Origin: Caballeronia zhejiangensis
GTDB lineage: Bacteria; Pseudomonadota; Gammaproteobacteria; Burkholderiales; Burkholderiaceae
Length of the DNA: 64,000 nucleotides
Assembly: GCF_000698575.1 (NCBI RefSeq)
Contig: NZ_JFHD01000008.1
Span: 1-64,000 of the forward strand
Reading direction: 5' to 3'
How positions within the stretch are numbered: the stretch's first letter is position 1; each line of letters starts with the position of its first letter. Both the position numbers and the translations under genes were made by a program. This document shows, one piece after another, positions 34,655 through 43,100 of this stretch. The notes beneath the pieces are model-generated. The model did not search any database and was not told where the DNA came from. It worked only from the letters and a program-made list of their open reading frames with translations.

Positions 34655-34705
34655 AGCGGGTTCTCAAAGCGCGGACGGCGCGTTAAAGTCTCAAGCGTCC
34701 CTCGC

Positions 34706-35299
34706 ATGACCGCTTCCGCTTCCCGCATGCTTCGCGTTCTTCTCGTCACCGACACCGACAAGCCCATAGGCGATTTGCGCGAGCAACTCGCGCGCATGGG
34801 CTATGACATGCTCGCCGAAGCGGCCGCGCCTTCGGCGCTGCACAAGGCCGTCGAGAGCCAGAAGCCCGATGTCGTCATCATCGATACCGAGTCGCCCTCG
34901 CGCGACACGCTCGAACAGCTCGCGGTGATGAACAAGGCCGCGCCGCGTCCCGTGCTGATGTTCAGCAACGACGCGGATCAGCAGTTCATTCGCGCGGCAG
35001 TGGGCGCGGGCGTCACCGCGTATTCCGTCGAAGGACTCGCGCCCGAGCGTCTCGCGCCGATCATCGAAGTCGCGCTCGCGCGTTTCGCGCATGAAGCGCA
35101 GTTGCGTCAGCGGCTCGCGAAGGTCGAGGACGAACTGGAGCAGCGCAAGGTCATCGACCGCGCGAAACGTCTTCTGATGGACAGGCGCGGCATGTCCGAA
35201 AACGAAGCCTATGCGGCGCTTCGCAAGCGCGCGATGGATCAGGGCGTGAAGGTCGCCGAGATCGCGCGCCAATTGCTTTCGATGGCCGATCTGCTCTAG
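34706..35299 (+). CDS. nasT: Nitrate-responsive antiterminator NasT (ANTAR domain)
   Basis: A 197-residue regulator with an N-terminal pseudo-receiver (Asp60 kept in VVIIDTESPS; the usual Lys-Pro is replaced in YSVEGLAPERL), a coiled-coil linker (about 125-145) and a C-terminal ANTAR RNA-binding domain (about 140-195; VIDRAKRLLMDRRGMSENEAYAALRKRAMD). NasT binds paired hexaloop hairpins in the leader of nitrate assimilation operons and prevents termination; NasS holds it inactive without nitrate. The start may be ATG 34706 or ATG 34727. It lies 50 bp after cobA and 15 bp before nasS. Confidence 0.93.
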   Translation: MTASASRMLRVLLVTDTDKPIGDLREQLARMGYDMLAEAAAPSALHKAVESQKPDVVIIDTESPSRDTLEQLAVMNKAAPRPVLMFSNDADQQFIRAAVGAGVTAYSVEGLAPERLAPIIEVALARFAHEAQLRQRLAKVEDELEQRKVIDRAKRLLMDRRGMSENEAYAALRKRAMDQGVKVAEIARQLLSMADLL

Positions 35300-35314
35300 C
35301 TTTATCGACATCTC

Positions 35315-36436
35315 ATGAACATCACTTCCTCCCAACCCGAACGCACGCATCTGCGGCTCGGCTTCGTCGCCCTTTCCGATGCCGCGCCGCTCGCCGTCGC
35401 CGCGTTGCGCGATCTCGGCGCGCGTCATGGCATCTCGATCGAGCTGTGCCGTCAGCCGTCGTGGGCGGCCGTGCGCGACAAGCTGCTGTCCGGCGAGATC
35501 GACGCGGCGCACGCGCTCTATGGCCTCGTGTACGGCGTGCAACTCGGTATCGGCGGGCCGCAGGCGGACATGGCCGTGCTGATGGTCCTCAATCGCAACG
35601 GTCAGGCGATCACGCTGTCGCGTCCGTTGGCCGATGCGATCCGGAACGGCGCCAGCGTGAAGGAAGCGTTGCATTCGCTCGGGCGGCCGCCGGTCATCGC
35701 GCAGACTTTTCCGACCGGCACGCACGCGATGTGGCTGTATTACTGGCTCGCGGCGCACGGCGTGCATCCGTTGCGCGATGTGCAGAGCATCGTGATTCCG
35801 CCGCCGCGCATGGCCGATGCGCTCGTCGAGGGCGCGCTCGACGGCTTCTGCGCGGGCGAGCCGTGGCACGCCGTCGCCGAGGCGCGCGACGCGGGCAGGA
35901 CGGTCGCGTACACGAGCGAGATCTGGCCGGATCATCCGGAGAAGGTGCTCGCGTGCCGGCGCGATTTCGCGGCGCTCTATCCCGCGACGGCGCGCGCGCT
36001 CGTTCGCACGATGCTCGATGCGTGCGCCTGGCTCGATACGCGGGCGCATCGCGAGGAGATCGCCGAGGCGCTGTCGTCGTCCGCGCTGCTCGGCGTGCCG
36101 CGCGCGCTGATCGAGCCGCGCCTCGCCACATCCGATGGCGGCGATGCGCGCGCGCTGCCCGTGCGTTTCTTCGATGAAGGCGCGGTGAACTATCCGCGCG
36201 TATCGGACGGCGTCTGGTTCATTACGCAATACCGGCGCTGGGGCATGCTCGGCGCCGATATCGACGATGCGGCCATCGCGGCGAGCGTGAATCAGACCGC
36301 GCTTTATCGGGAGGCAGCGCAGGCGGCGGGCATTGCGATTCCCGGCGAACGGCGCGCGGCGACGTTCTGCGATGGCCGCGTCTGGGACGGCGGCGATGCG
36401 GCGGCGTATCTCGCGGGGTTCGAAATACGCGCGTAG
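35315..36436 (+). CDS. nasS: Nitrate sensor NasS (NrtA/NasF-like)
   Basis: A 373-residue protein related to periplasmic nitrate-binding proteins (NrtA, CmpA) but with no signal peptide, so it is cytoplasmic. Family features include LRLGFVALSDAAPLAVAAL at the N-terminus and the central HALYGLVYGVQLGIGGPQADMAVL and QTFPTGTHAMWLYYWLAAHG. In Azotobacter, Paracoccus and related bacteria NasS binds nitrate and then releases NasT. The gene order here is nasT-nasS. No ABC nitrate transporter genes are adjacent, which also argues for a sensor role. Confidence 0.92.
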   Translation: MNITSSQPERTHLRLGFVALSDAAPLAVAALRDLGARHGISIELCRQPSWAAVRDKLLSGEIDAAHALYGLVYGVQLGIGGPQADMAVLMVLNRNGQAITLSRPLADAIRNGASVKEALHSLGRPPVIAQTFPTGTHAMWLYYWLAAHGVHPLRDVQSIVIPPPRMADALVEGALDGFCAGEPWHAVAEARDAGRTVAYTSEIWPDHPEKVLACRRDFAALYPATARALVRTMLDACAWLDTRAHREEIAEALSSSALLGVPRALIEPRLATSDGGDARALPVRFFDEGAVNYPRVSDGVWFITQYRRWGMLGADIDDAAIAASVNQTALYREAAQAAGIAIPGERRAATFCDGRVWDGGDAAAYLAGFEIRA

Positions 36437-36481
36437 AAAAGCGCCTACCATGGAATTTCCAGCGCGCACCGGAGATCCGCC

Positions 36482-36967
36482 ATGGAACTGCTCGCCATCG
36501 CCATCGACAAGCCCGAGGACACCAACTTCATCCTCGGTCAGTCGCATTTCATCAAGACGGTCGAGGATCTGCACGAGGCGCTCGTCGGCGCGGTGCCCGG
36601 CATCCGCTTCGGACTCGCGTTCTGCGAGGCGTCGGGCAAGCGGCTCGTACGCACGTCGGGCACGGACGAGCATGGCGTCGAGCTGGCCGCGCGCAACGCG
36701 CAGAACATCGGCGCGGGACACAGCTTCATCATCGTGCTCGGCGACGGCTTCTTTCCCGTCAACGTGCTCAATACCGTGAAGGCCGTGCCGGAGGTGTGCC
36801 GCATCTTCTGCGCGACCGCCAATCCGACGCAGGTGCTTGTCGCGCAGACGGATCAGGGACGCGGGATCGTCGGCGTGGTGGACGGGTTCCCGCCGCTTGG
36901 CGTCGAAAGCGAAGACGACGTGAAGTGGCGCCACGACCTGCTGCGCAAGATCGGCTACAAGGCCTGA
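36482..36967 (+). CDS. Adenosine-specific kinase family protein (DUF355)
   Basis: A 161-residue protein of the archaeal/bacterial adenosine-specific kinase family. Recognisable stretches are KPEDTNFILGQSHFIKTVEDLHEALV, FGLAFCEASGKRLVR, and RIFCATANPTQVLVAQTDQGRGIVGVVDG. The family name comes from a crystal structure with bound nucleotide; physiological activity is poorly established. CGGAG precedes the ATG. It lies 46 bp after nasS and may be read through from it, but no functional link is evident. Confidence 0.85.
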   Translation: MELLAIAIDKPEDTNFILGQSHFIKTVEDLHEALVGAVPGIRFGLAFCEASGKRLVRTSGTDEHGVELAARNAQNIGAGHSFIIVLGDGFFPVNVLNTVKAVPEVCRIFCATANPTQVLVAQTDQGRGIVGVVDGFPPLGVESEDDVKWRHDLLRKIGYKA

Positions 36968-37246
36968 AGCGCGCCGCGAAGCCTGCCGCGCCTTGACTTG
37001 ACGGCGCAAATCGCGAGAATGAGGCCCGCCGCCGCGCGCCCATCCGGAGCGATTTTCCCGGCCGGGGCGCGACATCATGGAAAATATCGGGATACGGTAT
37101 AAAGGCCGTTGGCGTTTTTCGTGCCTTTTCTGAAAAGCCGCACGGGCAGACATTCCCGGCATCACCCCGCCGATACGGCACCGAACACCGGCCACCCGCG
37201 CCGCCCGAGGATAGGGTCGTCCTCGCGCGGCCTACAGGAGCATCAC

Positions 37247-37843
37247 ATGACCGACATGAATCCAGGCTTTTTCGGCAGGATAGGCATTGCCTTCGGCGCC
37301 TTCTTCGGCATTCTCGGCAATGCATCGTTCGCGGGCCGCGTGCAGCGCCTGCGCGAAGCGCCCGAAGCGCCTGAAGCCCCCGCAGCCGCGCCCGATTTCA
37401 AAGCCGAAGCGCCGAAGCCTGCCGCCGCGCCGGTTCAACCCGCGCCGTCCGCGCTGAAGGAGGCGAGCCCGGTCGCCGCGTTGCAACTGCTCGGCCTTTT
37501 GCAGCGCGACGCGCGTTTCATCGATTTCGTGGAAGAAGACATCGTCAATTACAGCGACGCCGATATCGGCGCGGCCGCCCGCCTCGTGCACGACGGCTGC
37601 CGTAACGTGCTGCGCGAGCATTTCACGGTCAAGCCCGTGCGCACCGAAGCGGAAGGCACGCGCATCACGCTGCAGGAGGGTTTCGATGCCGCCGCCATCC
37701 GGCTGACGGGCAACGTCGTCGGCAAGCCGCCCTTTTCGGGCAGCATCAGCCATCGTGGATGGAAGGTCGAGGAGACGCGCCTGCCGAAGCTCGCGCCGTC
37801 CCATGATGCGAGCATCGTCGCGCCCGCGGAGGTGGAACTGTGA
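37247..37843 (+). CDS. DUF2760 protein, first gene of Hsp70-like operon
   Basis: A 198-residue protein with a hydrophobic N-terminal segment (GRIGIAFGAFFGILGNASFAG, about 10-30) that may anchor it to the membrane, an Ala/Pro/Glu-rich linker (about 38-78), and a C-terminal DUF2760 domain (about 82-190; ALQLLGLLQRDARFIDFVEEDI, then GKPPFSGSISHRGWKV). ACAGGAG precedes ATG 37247. Its stop overlaps the GTG start of the first Hsp70-like gene. The domain is repeatedly found with Hsp70-like proteins; its function is unknown. Confidence 0.88.
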   Translation: MTDMNPGFFGRIGIAFGAFFGILGNASFAGRVQRLREAPEAPEAPAAAPDFKAEAPKPAAAPVQPAPSALKEASPVAALQLLGLLQRDARFIDFVEEDIVNYSDADIGAAARLVHDGCRNVLREHFTVKPVRTEAEGTRITLQEGFDAAAIRLTGNVVGKPPFSGSISHRGWKVEETRLPKLAPSHDASIVAPAEVEL

Positions 37844-39732
37844 GCGACATTCAAGCGAACGATAACCCGGCGCGCTACTCGATCGGCGTCGATCTCGGCA
37901 CGACGCATTGCGCGCTCTCCTACGTCGACATGGGCGCGAGCGACGGCGAAAAGACCGCGCAAGGCGTGCTGCCCATCTCGCAACTGACCGCGCCCGGCGC
38001 CGCCGAAGAACGCGACCTTTTGCCCTCGTTTCTCTATCTGCCGCACGAGAACGAGCTCGCGCCCGGCGATCTCACGCTGCCGTGGACGCAGGAGCGCAGG
38101 TTCATCGTCGGCGAACTCGCGCGCAGCCGGGGCGCGGGCACGCCGATCCGCCTCGTTTCCAGCGCGAAAAGCTGGCTGTGCCATCCGGGCGTCGATCGCC
38201 GCGCGTCAATCCTGCCGTCCGATGCGCCCGAGGAAGTCGAGCGCGTGTCGCCGCTGGAAAGCTCGGTGCGCTATCTGACGCATTTGCGCGAAGCGTGGAA
38301 CCACGCGCATCCCGATGCGCCTTTCGATCAGCAGGACGTCACCGTGACGATTCCCGCGTCCTTCGATCCCGCCGCGCGCGAACTCACCGCCGAAGCCGCC
38401 GCCGCAGCCGGCTACACGCGCATGACGCTGCTCGAAGAGCCGCAGGCCGCGCTCTATAGCTGGATTCAAAAATCGTCGGGCGGCTGGCGCAAGCAGGTCA
38501 AAGTGGGCGATGTGATTCTCGTCGTCGATGTCGGCGGCGGCACGACCGACTTGTCGCTGATCGCGGTCGTCGAGCGCGAAGGCAATCTGGAACTGCATCG
38601 CGTGGCCGTTGGCGAGCACATCCTGCTCGGCGGCGACAACATGGACCTCGCGCTCGCGCATACCGTCGCGCGCAAGCTCGCGCAATCGGGCACGCAGCCC
38701 GATCCGTGGCAGTTGCGCGCCCTCACCTACGCGTGCCGCTCGGCGAAGGAAACGCTGCTTTCCGATCCGTCCGTCGATGCGGTGCCGCTCGTCGTCCCGA
38801 GCCGCGGCTCGAAGCTGATCGGCGGGTCGCTGCGCACCGAACTCACGCGCGCCGAACTCACGCAGATCCTGCTCGAAGGCTTTTTCCCGCAAGTCGATGC
38901 CGCGGCTCGCCCCGTTTCGCGCGCGCGCGTCGGTCTCACGCAACTCGGTCTGCCGTACGCGCAGGACGCCGCCGTCACGCGCCATCTCGCCGCGTTCCTC
39001 GGCCGTCAGGTCAACGCGCTCGCGGAAGTCGAAGGCTTGCAGCATCAGGCGCCGCAGGGCGCGACGCTGCTGCATCCGACCGTCGTGCTGTTCAACGGCG
39101 GCGTGTTCAAGTCGCCGCTGCTCGTCGAGCGCGTGATGACGACGCTGAATTCATGGCTCGCCTCCGAAAACGCGCCCGCCGCGCGTCTGCTCGAAGGCGC
39201 GGACCTCGATCTCGCGGTGGCGCGCGGCGCGGCCTATTACGGCTATGTGCGGCGCGGCAAGGGCGTGCGCATCCGTGGCGGCACGGCGCGCGCGTACTAC
39301 GTCGCGGTCGAATCGGCGATGCCGGCCGTTCCCGGACTGGAGCCGCCCGTGCAGGCGCTGTGCGTCGCGCCGTTCGGCATGGAGGAAGGCACGGACGCCG
39401 AATTGCCCGCGCAGGAATTCGGGCTCGTCGTCGGCGAGCCGGTGCATTTCCGCTTCTTCGGCTCCTCGGTGCGTCGTCAGGATCAGGTCGGCACGCTGCT
39501 CGATTACTGGCAACCGGACGAATTGCAGGAACTCGAAGAGATCGAAGCGTCGCTGCCGCCCGAAGGCCGCACGCCGGGCGAGGTCGTGCCCGTCAAGCTG
39601 CACGCACGCGTGACCGAAGCGGGCACGCTCGAACTCGAAGCGATTCCGCGCGGCTCGTCCGAGCGCTGGAAGGTCGAGTTCGACGTGCGCGGCGGCGCGA
39701 ACGCGGGCGCGGATCAGGGCATGGGCCTGTAA
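37840..39732 (+). CDS. Hsp70-family protein (short, DnaK-like ATPase)
   Basis: A 630-residue divergent Hsp70 with intact ATPase motifs: phosphate-1 (IGVDLGTTHCALSY, about 15-28), phosphate-2 (VVDVGGGTTDLSLI, about 228-241) and the GGDNMDLAL segment. The nucleotide-binding domain is followed by a shortened substrate-binding beta domain, and there is no typical helical lid or EEVD-type tail. GTG 37840 overlaps the DUF2760 stop codon. No J-domain or GrpE gene is adjacent. It is probably a specialised chaperone acting with the next gene product. Confidence 0.9.
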   Translation: MSDIQANDNPARYSIGVDLGTTHCALSYVDMGASDGEKTAQGVLPISQLTAPGAAEERDLLPSFLYLPHENELAPGDLTLPWTQERRFIVGELARSRGAGTPIRLVSSAKSWLCHPGVDRRASILPSDAPEEVERVSPLESSVRYLTHLREAWNHAHPDAPFDQQDVTVTIPASFDPAARELTAEAAAAAGYTRMTLLEEPQAALYSWIQKSSGGWRKQVKVGDVILVVDVGGGTTDLSLIAVVEREGNLELHRVAVGEHILLGGDNMDLALAHTVARKLAQSGTQPDPWQLRALTYACRSAKETLLSDPSVDAVPLVVPSRGSKLIGGSLRTELTRAELTQILLEGFFPQVDAAARPVSRARVGLTQLGLPYAQDAAVTRHLAAFLGRQVNALAEVEGLQHQAPQGATLLHPTVVLFNGGVFKSPLLVERVMTTLNSWLASENAPAARLLEGADLDLAVARGAAYYGYVRRGKGVRIRGGTARAYYVAVESAMPAVPGLEPPVQALCVAPFGMEEGTDAELPAQEFGLVVGEPVHFRFFGSSVRRQDQVGTLLDYWQPDELQELEEIEASLPPEGRTPGEVVPVKLHARVTEAGTLELEAIPRGSSERWKVEFDVRGGANAGADQGMGL

Positions 39733-42528
39733 GTGTCCGGGCGCAAGAAAAAGGTGTCCGGCGCGCGGTACAGCGTCGGCATCGATCTCGGGACGAGCAA
39801 TACGGTCGTCGCGTACGCGGAAATCGGCTCGAACGATATCCGCGTGTTCGACATCGACCAGCTCGTCGGCGCGGGCGAAGTCGCGGCGCTGCCGCTTCTG
39901 CCGTCGCTGCGCTATCACTTCGCGTCAGGCGAACTCAAGTCCGAGGATCTGCAATTGCCGTGGGGCGAGATGGAAGCGCCCGCCGTCATCGGCAGATTCG
40001 CCCGGATGCTCGGCGCGCAGGTGCCGGGACGGCTCGTGTCGAGCGCGAAAAGCTGGCTGTCGCACGCGGCGGTCGATCGCCTCGCGGCCATCTTGCCGTG
40101 GGGCGCGGGCGACGACGTCGAAAAAATCTCGCCGGTCATGGCGAGCGCGAGCTATCTCGCGCACGTCCACGCGGCGTGGAACGAGCGCTTTCCGGATGCA
40201 CCGCTCGACACGCAGGACGTCGTGCTGACCGTGCCCGCCTCGTTCGATGAAGGCGCCCGCGCGCTGACGCTCGAAGCCGCGCGCATGGCGGGACTCGAAA
40301 AGCTGCGGCTGCTGGAAGAGCCGCAGGCCGCGTTTTACGACTGGCTGTTTCATCATCGCGCGACGCTCGCGGATGATTTGAAGGCGACGCGGCTCGTGAT
40401 GATCGTCGACGTCGGCGGCGGCACGACCGACCTCACGCTCATCCAGGTCGCGATGGAGAACGGCGAGCCGGTGTTGACGCGCATCGGCGTGGGCAACCAT
40501 CTGATGCTCGGCGGCGACAACATGGATCTCGCGCTCGCGCATCTCGTCGAGAAGCGTCTCGCGGGCAGCGATGCGCGTCTTTCCGCCGGACGCCTGTCGC
40601 AACTCGTCGAGCGCTGCCGCGCGGCGAAAGAGCAATTGCTAGGCGACAACGCGCCCGCATCCACGTCGATCACGCTGCTCGGCGCGGGCTCGAAGCTGAT
40701 CGGCGGCGCGCGTTCGGCCGATGTCACGCGCGACGAGATCGAGCGGATCATCGTCGAAGGATTCTTTCCGATGGTCGCGCCGAGCGATCGCCCCGGCCGT
40801 TCGCGCGGCGGCATCGTCGAATTCGGGCTGCCGTATGCGAGCGACGCGGCCATCACGCGGCATATCGCGGCGTTTCTCGGCCAGCATGCCGGCGAGGCGA
40901 AGAAGGCGCTCGGCCTCGTCGATGCGCCCGCCGAAACGCTCGCCATTCCGGACACCTTGCTGTTGAACGGCGGCGTGTTTCGCGCCGCTCCGCTCGCGCG
41001 CCGCATCGCCGATACGCTTTCCGGCTGGCGCGGCGAAGCCGTCAACGTGCTCGCGAACGGCAATCCCGATGTCGCGGTCGCGCGCGGCGCGGTCGCCTAC
41101 GCGCTCGCGCGCGCGGGCAATGCGCCCAAGATCGGCGGTGGCTCGGCGCGCAGCTTCTTTCTGCTGCTCGAAGACGATGCCAACGCGATGCGTGGCGTCT
41201 GCGTCCTGCCGCGCGGCACCGAAGAAGGCCAGGCGATCCATCTCGCCGATCGCACCTTCGCGCTCACGCTCGGCGCGCCGGTGCGCTTTCACCTGGCGTC
41301 GTCGGTGTCGGAGACGGCTTACGAAGCGGGCGCGCTCGCAGACCTCGCGGCCGCATCGGGCGATTTCATCCGTCTGCCGCCGATCGCGACCGTCGTCGAT
41401 CCGCATGCCGCCGGCAAGGGCCGAGCGCGCGAAACGGCGGTTCAGCTGACGACCTCGCTTACCGAAGTCGGCACGCTGGAGATGCACTGCATCGCCGTCG
41501 ACGATCCCGCGCAACGCTGGCTGCTCGAATTCCAGTTGCGCCGCGAGGCGCCGCAGACCGACGAGACCGTGAGCGAATCGCATCCGGCGCTGCCGAAAGC
41601 CATCGAACTGATAGACCGCACGTTCGGCGCGAAGTCGCACGATGTCGGGCCGAAGGAAGTCAAACGCCTGCGCGCGCAGCTCGAACAGACGCTCGGCCCG
41701 CGCGACACCTGGGACATCGCACTCTTGCGCGAGGTCTTCGGCGCGCTGTTCGAGCGCGCGAAAAAGCGCCGCCGCACCGCCGATCACGAGCGTCTGTGGC
41801 TCAATCTCGCGGGCTACTGCATGCGTCCGGGCTTCGGGCATCCGCTCGACGAATGGCGTGTCGAGCAACTCTGGACGCTTTTCGATCAGGGCATTCAGTA
41901 CAGCAACGAAAGCCAGATCTGGTCCGAATGGTGGACGCTCTGGCGCCGCGCGGCCGGTGGCCTGCCCGAAGCGGCGCAACTCAAGCTGCTCGACGACATG
42001 GCCTTCGTGCTGCAACCGCCAGGCACGAGCCGCTATCGCAAGGCGGCGGGCGCTGCGCGCGCGGGCTACGAGGACATGGTGCGGCTCGCGGCGTCGCTGG
42101 AACGCGTGCCGGTCGAGCGCAAGATCGAGGTCGGCGAATGGCTGCTCACGCGCCTGAAAAAGCCTTCGGAGAGCGTGCAAAGCTGGTGGGCGCTGGGCCG
42201 CATCGGCGCCCGCGCGCCCTTTTACGGCAGCGCGCACGGTGTCGTGCCGCCCGAGGTCGCCGTCGTCTGGCTCGATGCGATCCTCGCGCTCGACTGGAAG
42301 AAGGTCGATCCTGCCGCGTTCGCCGCCGTGCAGATCGCGCGCATGACCGGCGACCGCTCGCGCGATCTGCCCGACGATGCGCGCGCGGCTGTCGTGCAGC
42401 GTCTCGAAACGATGGGCGCGGCGCAGGCGTGGATCGCGATGGTCCGCGAGACCGTCGAGCTCGATCGCGCCGACGTCGGACGCGTGTTCGGCGAAACGCT
42501 GCCGGCGGGGCTGAAGCTCATCCACTGA
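39733..42528 (+). CDS. Hsp70-DUF3731 fusion protein
   Basis: A 931-residue protein that starts with a full Hsp70 ATPase domain (SVGIDLGTSNTVVAYAE near 13-29; IVDVGGGTTDLTLIQ near 223-237; MLGGDNMDLALAH), then a short beta domain, then about 300 extra C-terminal residues (from about 620) rich in Trp, Arg and helices (RLWLNLAGYCMRPGFGHPLDEW, SEWWTLWRRAAGG), matching DUF3731. The GTG directly follows the stop codon of the previous gene. Two non-identical Hsp70s in series suggest a heteromeric machine. Function unknown. Confidence 0.9.
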   Translation: MSGRKKKVSGARYSVGIDLGTSNTVVAYAEIGSNDIRVFDIDQLVGAGEVAALPLLPSLRYHFASGELKSEDLQLPWGEMEAPAVIGRFARMLGAQVPGRLVSSAKSWLSHAAVDRLAAILPWGAGDDVEKISPVMASASYLAHVHAAWNERFPDAPLDTQDVVLTVPASFDEGARALTLEAARMAGLEKLRLLEEPQAAFYDWLFHHRATLADDLKATRLVMIVDVGGGTTDLTLIQVAMENGEPVLTRIGVGNHLMLGGDNMDLALAHLVEKRLAGSDARLSAGRLSQLVERCRAAKEQLLGDNAPASTSITLLGAGSKLIGGARSADVTRDEIERIIVEGFFPMVAPSDRPGRSRGGIVEFGLPYASDAAITRHIAAFLGQHAGEAKKALGLVDAPAETLAIPDTLLLNGGVFRAAPLARRIADTLSGWRGEAVNVLANGNPDVAVARGAVAYALARAGNAPKIGGGSARSFFLLLEDDANAMRGVCVLPRGTEEGQAIHLADRTFALTLGAPVRFHLASSVSETAYEAGALADLAAASGDFIRLPPIATVVDPHAAGKGRARETAVQLTTSLTEVGTLEMHCIAVDDPAQRWLLEFQLRREAPQTDETVSESHPALPKAIELIDRTFGAKSHDVGPKEVKRLRAQLEQTLGPRDTWDIALLREVFGALFERAKKRRRTADHERLWLNLAGYCMRPGFGHPLDEWRVEQLWTLFDQGIQYSNESQIWSEWWTLWRRAAGGLPEAAQLKLLDDMAFVLQPPGTSRYRKAAGAARAGYEDMVRLAASLERVPVERKIEVGEWLLTRLKKPSESVQSWWALGRIGARAPFYGSAHGVVPPEVAVVWLDAILALDWKKVDPAAFAAVQIARMTGDRSRDLPDDARAAVVQRLETMGAAQAWIAMVRETVELDRADVGRVFGETLPAGLKLIH

Positions 42529-42621
42529 TCGCGCTCGTCGCGCTCGTTGCGGGCATCGGGCGAAATGCTTCGCTCTCAGAAGTTTTTTGGCCGATGCGCC
42601 GCGCGAGAAGCCCGCCGAGTC

Positions 42622-42650
42622 TTGAATACCGGCTGACCGCATCCTATGGT
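42622..42650 (+). promoter_or_regulatory. Candidate sigma-70 promoter for small basic protein
   Basis: TTGAAT (42622-42627) and TATGGT (42645-42650) are separated by 17 bases, each matching four of six consensus positions, 41 bp before the start codon at 42692. Confidence 0.5.
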
Positions 42651-42691
42651 TATCAATGTGTCGATATGGACACATACTGAAGGAGGTCAAC

Positions 42692-42850
42692 ATGCCATCC
42701 CCACGCAAGGCTCAAGCGAGCCAACCCGCAGAAACGGAAATGTCGAGCCGCAAGAAAACGGCCGGCAGCAAGGCATCGCCCGCGAAGGCCGCAGGCGCGA
42801 AGGAAACGCAGGTCACGAAGCGCACCACCAAGGCCAAACCGAAAAGCTGA
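42692..42850 (+). CDS. Small basic Lys/Ala-rich protein
   Basis: A 52-residue protein starting MPSPRKAQASQPAETEM and ending in KRTTKAKPKS, rich in Lys, Ala, Ser and Thr, with no hydrophobic core, cysteine or membrane segment. AGGAGGTCAAC directly before the ATG is a near-perfect ribosome binding site, strong support that it is translated. The composition resembles histone H1-like or nucleoid-associated tails, so nucleic-acid binding is possible but unproven. It is a single-gene unit after the Hsp70 operon. Confidence 0.75.
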   Translation: MPSPRKAQASQPAETEMSSRKKTAGSKASPAKAAGAKETQVTKRTTKAKPKS

Positions 42851-43100
42851 ACGGTTCTCCTCGAGACCGCCCTCGTCATCGTGCGGGGGGCATTCGTTGT
42901 GGCTGTCCTTCGAATCGGCGGGCAAACGATCAAACGCCCGCCGATCGGCTCCCTTCCTCCTTCCTTCCGTCTCGCCGCGTGCCCTCGCAACTCGCCAAAA
43001 AAGCGCAATAATTGCCGGAGATAATGGCCGATTGCTAAAAAAAGGCGTATTTGTCTGACCGCGTTGGCCTAAAGTAGATATCCCGATTCCCTGAGCGAGC

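Noticed and set aside
34691..37195. 834-codon open frame on the minus strand
   Set aside because: Antisense to nasT, nasS and the adenosine-kinase-like gene, with Arg-rich non-protein-like composition; the plus-strand genes are clear family members.
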